A DNA stretch of 64,000 nt from an uncultured Blautia sp. (GTDB lineage: Bacteria; Bacillota; Clostridia; Lachnospirales; Lachnospiraceae): the NCBI RefSeq assembly GCF_934371575.1, contig NZ_CAKRNY010000001.1, positions 124,001 through 188,000 of the forward strand. The letters run 5' to 3'. Numbering within the stretch: position 1 is the first letter of the stretch; every line of letters starts with the position of its first letter. Below are positions 60,658-64,000 of this stretch, piece by piece. A program made the position numbers and the translations under genes. The notes under the pieces were generated by a model. The model saw only the letters and a list, made by a program, of their open reading frames with translations. It did no database searches and was not told the origin of the DNA.

Positions 60658-61180
60658 CGCTTTTTCCTCCTTTAAGCCAGACGGGGATTCCATATACCAC
60701 TTCAACTACTTCATCTGCCATTTTCCCCATACTCTGATTGATTATACCAAGATATTCCTGATAACGGACAGTATCACCTTCATAAAAAGCTGCCTCGGAA
60801 AAAATTTCATTAGTGACAATTACAAGGTGACGCACCTGATTTTTTAACTTCTCTATTCCTTTCAGGACAGCCTCCACTGTTTTCTCACCTGCGCCATTTT
60901 CCTCAAACATCTCGTTTGCAGCAAGATTCGACATACATTCCAGAAGAACTGCCGTATTTTCCGAGAAATCCAGATCATTTAAACCGGTATAACACTCTAC
61001 TGTTTCAAAGCCTTTTCCTGCACGCATCTTCCGGTGACGTGCTACACGCTGAAGGCTTTCCTCATCATAGGGATGCATGGTCGCAATATAGATTCGCTTT
61101 CTGGCTCCATAGGATAGTATCTTATCCTCTGCAAATGCAGATTTTCCGCTTCCACTCCCTCCGGTCACAACTGTCATCAT
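60638..61180 (-). CDS. cobU: Adenosylcobinamide kinase/guanylyltransferase CobU
   Basis: A 180-residue bifunctional enzyme that phosphorylates adenosylcobinamide and transfers GMP to it. VVTGGSGSGKSAFAEDKI is the P-loop and IATMHPYDEESLQRVARHRK, with KMRAGKGFETVECY next, carries the guanylylated histidine of the RHR motif. The usual C-terminal SNEVGxGIVP block is altered to VTNEIFSEAAFYEGDTVRYQ. The neighbouring short paralogue keeps that block but lacks the histidine, so the two may complement one another. Confidence 0.9.
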   Translation of the reverse strand: MMTVVTGGSGSGKSAFAEDKILSYGARKRIYIATMHPYDEESLQRVARHRKMRAGKGFETVECYTGLNDLDFSENTAVLLECMSNLAANEMFEENGAGEKTVEAVLKGIEKLKNQVRHLVIVTNEIFSEAAFYEGDTVRYQEYLGIINQSMGKMADEVVEVVYGIPVWLKGGKSVENAVE

Positions 61181-61181
61181 A

Positions 61182-62234
61182 TTATTTCAGCTCCTCATAT
61201 TGATCTACATGGATATCCTCAAATGTACTTAAAGTATTATAAAGAGTAGCCCCCATGTCAAGAAATGGACAAAGAGCAATAGCACCAGTGCCTTCACCAA
61301 GACACATGTCAGCATGAAGCACAGCTTCTTTTCCAAGCTCTTTCAGTATAAGATGAGCTGCCGGCTCTTTTGAAACATGACTGGCAATCATATAATCTGC
61401 AGCTTCCGGGCACAATCTAAAAGCAGCTAAAGCTGCAACACCGGAAATGAAACCATCAATCAGAACCGGAATCTGCAGGGCTGCACTGCCAAGATAAACA
61501 CCTGCCATACCTGCAATATCAAGGCCTCCAACTTTAGCGAGCACATCAACAGGATCTGATGGATTGGGGTTATTTAGATCAATTGCCTTTTTTATAGCTT
61601 CAATTTTACGGGTAAGTCCATCACTGGAAAGTCCGGCTCCCCGTCCAGTCATGGTTTCCACTGGCTGTTCCAGAAGTACAGAAGCAACTGCACTGCTGGT
61701 GGTAGTATTTCCAATTCCCATTTCTCCGGTAGCAAGAAGACGGTATCCTTCTGCATTCAGTTCCTCTGCCATGGCAATTCCTGCTTCAATACCTTTTATT
61801 GCCTCATCTCTTGTCATTGCCGGACCCTTTGTCATATTGCAGGTTCCGTACATTACTTTCAGGTCTGTACGAGCTGTAGTATCTCTTACCATTCCAATAT
61901 CCACAGGCTTTACATCTACGCCACACTGATGACACATTACACAGGCAGTCGTAGTTTCTTTTACAAAATTGTCAGCTACAATTGCCGTAACTTCCTGCCC
62001 GGTCTGCGTAACACCTTCTTCTACCACTCCATTATCGGCACACATGGCAACCAAAGCTTTTTTTCCAATGTCAACTTTCACTTCACCCGTAATTCCTACA
62101 ATCTGTGTAATCAGATCTTCCATTTTTCCAAGAGAGTGAAGAGGCTTTGCAATACTGTCCCATCGCTTTCTGGCAATTTCCATTTTCGTCTCATCCAAAG
62201 GCTTTATTTTCTTTAACGCTTCATCTAAGGTCAT
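61182..62234 (-). CDS. cobT: Nicotinate-nucleotide-dimethylbenzimidazole phosphoribosyltransferase CobT
   Basis: Activates the lower-ligand base to its alpha-riboside phosphate; 350 residues. RWDSIAKPLHSLGKMEDLI, CADNGVVEEGVTQTGQEVTA, LATGEMGIGNTTTSSAVASV, MTGRGAGLSSDGLTRKIEAI and MLGEGTGA-like CLGEGTGAIALCPFLD are conserved, the last with the catalytic glutamate. Its ATG overlaps the gtrA stop (ATGA, 62231-62234) behind GGGAGG, so it is coupled to the glycosyltransferase genes. Confidence 0.95.
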   Translation of the reverse strand: MTLDEALKKIKPLDETKMEIARKRWDSIAKPLHSLGKMEDLITQIVGITGEVKVDIGKKALVAMCADNGVVEEGVTQTGQEVTAIVADNFVKETTTACVMCHQCGVDVKPVDIGMVRDTTARTDLKVMYGTCNMTKGPAMTRDEAIKGIEAGIAMAEELNAEGYRLLATGEMGIGNTTTSSAVASVLLEQPVETMTGRGAGLSSDGLTRKIEAIKKAIDLNNPNPSDPVDVLAKVGGLDIAGMAGVYLGSAALQIPVLIDGFISGVAALAAFRLCPEAADYMIASHVSKEPAAHLILKELGKEAVLHADMCLGEGTGAIALCPFLDMGATLYNTLSTFEDIHVDQYEELK

Positions 62235-62647
62235 ACTTTCCTCCCACTGGTGAACACCAGAAATTTACTGAATATGTAATTCAAAGCCAGTACTACAAAC
62301 TGGGTAATAAATTTTCCAACCATATCATTCATATTTATAATTTCAGCAAAGAACCATACACCGCCTACTTCAATAGCCATAGTAACAAGTCGTGCTCCTA
62401 TAAATTTACAAAATGGCTGTATATGATCCTTGAGCGTCTGGCATTTATCCTGAAAAACAAATTTAGAATTTACAACATAGGCAAAGAGAATCGCCAGAAT
62501 TATCGAAATCACATTTGCCAGATCTCTTTGCACACCAGCCTGACGCATAATAAAAAAGCTTACCAAATTTACCAATGTAGTACAGCCACCAAAAAATATG
62601 TAGCGAATCACATCACTGGCATATAATTTTTTAATGAGCGTTATCAT
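62231..62647 (-). CDS. GtrA family membrane protein
   Basis: A 138-residue protein with four hydrophobic segments: VIRYIFFGGCTTLVNLVSFF, DLANVISIILAILFAYVVNS, FVFQDKCQTLKDH and KFITQFVVLALNYIFSKFLV. GtrA proteins are thought to flip or position polyprenyl-linked sugars made by GtrB-type transferases. It overlaps both gtrB upstream and cobT downstream, so all are in one transcript. Confidence 0.9.
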   Translation of the reverse strand: MITLIKKLYASDVIRYIFFGGCTTLVNLVSFFIMRQAGVQRDLANVISIILAILFAYVVNSKFVFQDKCQTLKDHIQPFCKFIGARLVTMAIEVGGVWFFAEIINMNDMVGKFITQFVVLALNYIFSKFLVFTSGRKV

Positions 62648-63593
62648 GATTCACCTCCTGGTATACATCCTGTTTTCCCCGTACAATCTGGGAAATAATG
62701 TAGCGGGGACGTCTCTTTACTTCCTCATATATTTTAGCGATATAATAACCGATAATTCCAAGACTAAGCATAATTGCACTTCCAATCAGAAGAAGAACAA
62801 TTAAAGTGGTTGTATATCCCTCTACAGCATGTCCTGCAAAAAACTGAACCAAAGAATAAATAATTAAAATCAGAGAACAACCAAAACAACAGCCACCTAT
62901 AATTGTGACAAACTGTAACGGTACTGTAGTAAATGCAACGATATTAGTAAATGCATATTTCACCAGAGACCAGGTGGACCACTTGGATTGCCCTGCTTCT
63001 CTGTCATGTACCTCAAACTCTACATATGTAGTTTTATAGCCAACCCAGGAGGAAGTTGCACGGAAAAACATATTTCGTTCCGGCATGGAAAGTATGCTGT
63101 CTACAGCCTTTCGGTCCATCATTTTAAAATCAGAGGCATTTTGCATATTTACACCTGTTGCCTTTGACATAATACCATAAAAAAATCCAGCACTTTCTTT
63201 ATGAAGTAAGCTCTCTGTTCCTCTTGACTTTTTAACCCCTTCAATTACCTCCCAGCCCTGTTCCCAGAGATGATACATTGAGATTAATGTTTCTGGTGGA
63301 TGCTGTAAATCACAATCCATAACAGCAACAACATCTCCAGTTGCCTGTGCAAGACCTGCATATACTGCTGCTTCTTTTCCAAAATTTCTGGAAAAATGAA
63401 CACCCAGGATGTTCATATCCTTTTCACCAGCTTTTGTAATTTCATCCCAGGTTTTGTCTTTTGAACCATCATCGACAATAACCAATTCATAAGAAATACC
63501 TGCTTCAGATAAAACTTCATGAAGTACGCGGCAGGTCTTTCCTACCATCAATTCTTCATTATAGGCCGGCAGAACTACTGATAATCTACTCAT
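62631..63593 (-). CDS. Family 2 glycosyltransferase (GtrB/DPM1-like)
   Basis: A 320-residue GT2 enzyme that transfers a sugar from a nucleotide sugar to polyprenyl phosphate. LSVVLPAYNEELMVGKTCRV opens the GT-A fold, VIVDDGSKDKTWDEI and VVAVMDCDLQHPPETLISMY carry the metal-binding aspartates, and VKKSRGTESLLHKESAGFFY follows. Two C-terminal transmembrane helices (VTIIGGCCFGCSLILIIYSL, TTLIVLLLIGSAIMLSLGII) anchor it. It works with GtrA in surface glycan decoration and heads the operon that runs on into cobT. Confidence 0.92.
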   Translation of the reverse strand: MSRLSVVLPAYNEELMVGKTCRVLHEVLSEAGISYELVIVDDGSKDKTWDEITKAGEKDMNILGVHFSRNFGKEAAVYAGLAQATGDVVAVMDCDLQHPPETLISMYHLWEQGWEVIEGVKKSRGTESLLHKESAGFFYGIMSKATGVNMQNASDFKMMDRKAVDSILSMPERNMFFRATSSWVGYKTTYVEFEVHDREAGQSKWSTWSLVKYAFTNIVAFTTVPLQFVTIIGGCCFGCSLILIIYSLVQFFAGHAVEGYTTTLIVLLLIGSAIMLSLGIIGYYIAKIYEEVKRRPRYIISQIVRGKQDVYQEVNHDNAH

Positions 63594-63680
63594 CTTTCAT
63601 CCTCTTCTCTGCCACCATGCTGCCAATTATTAATACTGCAGCACCAGTAGTTTCTATTACTTTCATTTTTCAACGTTCCC

Positions 63681-63709
63681 ATTATATTACAAATCTATTT
63701 TTCAGGCAA
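63681..63709 (-). promoter_or_regulatory. Promoter of the gtrB-gtrA-cobTUS-cobC operon
   Basis: Minus-strand TTGCCT (63704-63709), 17-base spacer, TATAAT (63681-63686). No cobalamin riboswitch is visible between it and gtrB. Confidence 0.65.
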
Positions 63710-63759
63710 CCAAAATTACCATTCATCAAAATTCTATTACAGAGTAATTTCCTAATACA

Positions 63760-63789
63760 TAAAAAAAACGATAACCAACCGGCTACCGT
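63760..63789 (-). terminator. Terminator for a minus-strand transcript entering from the right
   Basis: In minus RNA ACGGTAGCC (63781-63789) pairs with GGTTATCGT (63768-63776) through two G-U pairs, followed by eight T. It works only on the minus strand, so a minus-strand gene or RNA lies beyond the right edge. Confidence 0.7.
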
Positions 63790-64000
63790 TTAAGTTCTGT
63801 ACCTTCAAAACTACATACATGTTACATCCTAATGGAATCAGTTTATAACCTTGCGTTCGCTTCCGCCGAGCCCGGTCACCTCGCAACTACGTTGCTCAGT
63901 GCCTTTTGCTTCGCAAATGTCTGTCTTCCCACGTTATCGTTCGGGAATGCAAGCATTCCTCACTTTACGTGCGGCGACAGCCGCTCGTCTCAGCTTTTTG
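63790..64000 (-). other. Hairpin-rich non-coding stretch at the right edge
   Basis: No coding frame is convincing. The minus strand contains many short palindromes (GGAATGC/GCATTCC, TTTGC/GCAAA, GTTGC/GCAAC) and TATGTAGTTTTGAAGGTACAG, which resembles sequence flanking rRNA operons in Firmicutes. It may be the distal flank of an rRNA or tRNA operon on the minus strand lying off the window, but no rRNA sequence itself was recognised. Confidence 0.3.

Noticed and set aside
63790..64000. rRNA or tRNA gene at the right edge
   Set aside because: No conserved rRNA block or tRNA cloverleaf could be recognised; only the flank resembles such regions.

Overview
The window looks like chromosomal DNA of an anaerobic, moderate-GC Firmicute, most likely a gut Lachnospiraceae related to Blautia (inferred from gene content, AGGAGG-type ribosome sites, TTG starts and gene order; not proven). 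No rRNA, tRNA, CRISPR array or intact insertion sequence was found. Two metabolic blocks dominate: anaerobic cobalamin (B12) synthesis, and a selenium-dependent molybdenum hydroxylase/purine (urate) breakdown cluster.

Left part (1-23.8 kb). A partial hemA is followed by a B12-riboswitch operon, btuF-btuC-btuD-cbiK-CGGC protein. Then comes a small scar of defence genes (an hsdR tail fragment and a frameshifted AbiF-type HEPN gene behind a small structured RNA), an inositol-monophosphatase-like gene, a TatD-associated radical SAM gene, and a divergent pyridoxamine kinase/MocR-type regulator pair. From 23.8 kb down to 11 kb one minus-strand operon under a second B12 riboswitch encodes cbiD-L-F-G-H-(JET fusion)-A-B-cobD-cbiP-cbiC. 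With cobT-cobU-cobS-cobU-like-cobC at 58.9-62.2 kb, the window holds nearly every step from sirohydrochlorin to cobalamin; only the corrinoid adenosyltransferase and a threonine kinase are not seen.

Middle (23.9-34.6 kb). Housekeeping genes: MATE exporter, RluD-type pseudouridine synthase, a coaBC-panT-coaX coenzyme A cluster, mnmM, a cyclophilin lipoprotein, luxS, an SH3 lipoprotein, an XdhC-type maturation protein with swapped domain order, and an SDF-family symporter.

Purine/selenium region (32.2-58.6 kb). A dihydropyrimidinase-like hydrolase, a YheO-type regulator, ygeX-ygeY-ygeW-arcC on the plus strand, two bacterial-microcompartment (BMC) hexamer proteins, the Mo/Se cofactor genes mocA-yqeC-yqeB, a three-subunit xanthine dehydrogenase, a four-cluster ferredoxin, a fused selenium-dependent xanthine dehydrogenase, ygfK and ssnA. 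This is the gene set linked in gut bacteria to anaerobic urate degradation: hydroxylases and hydrolases open the purine rings, YgeX turns 2,3-diaminopropionate into pyruvate and ammonia, and YgeW/ArcC can recover ATP from a carbamoyl group. The BMC genes suggest that part of the route is encapsulated.

Right edge (62.2-64 kb). gtrB-gtrA, translationally coupled to cobT, and then a hairpin-rich non-coding stretch.

The most interesting leads are the BMC shell pair inside the Se/purine cluster, several folded intergenic elements (834-1005, 36987-37107, 54129-54228, and the 5' leader at 50662-50918), the AbiF-like locus with its leader RNA, and a MocR regulator in which the PLP-binding lysine is replaced by arginine.
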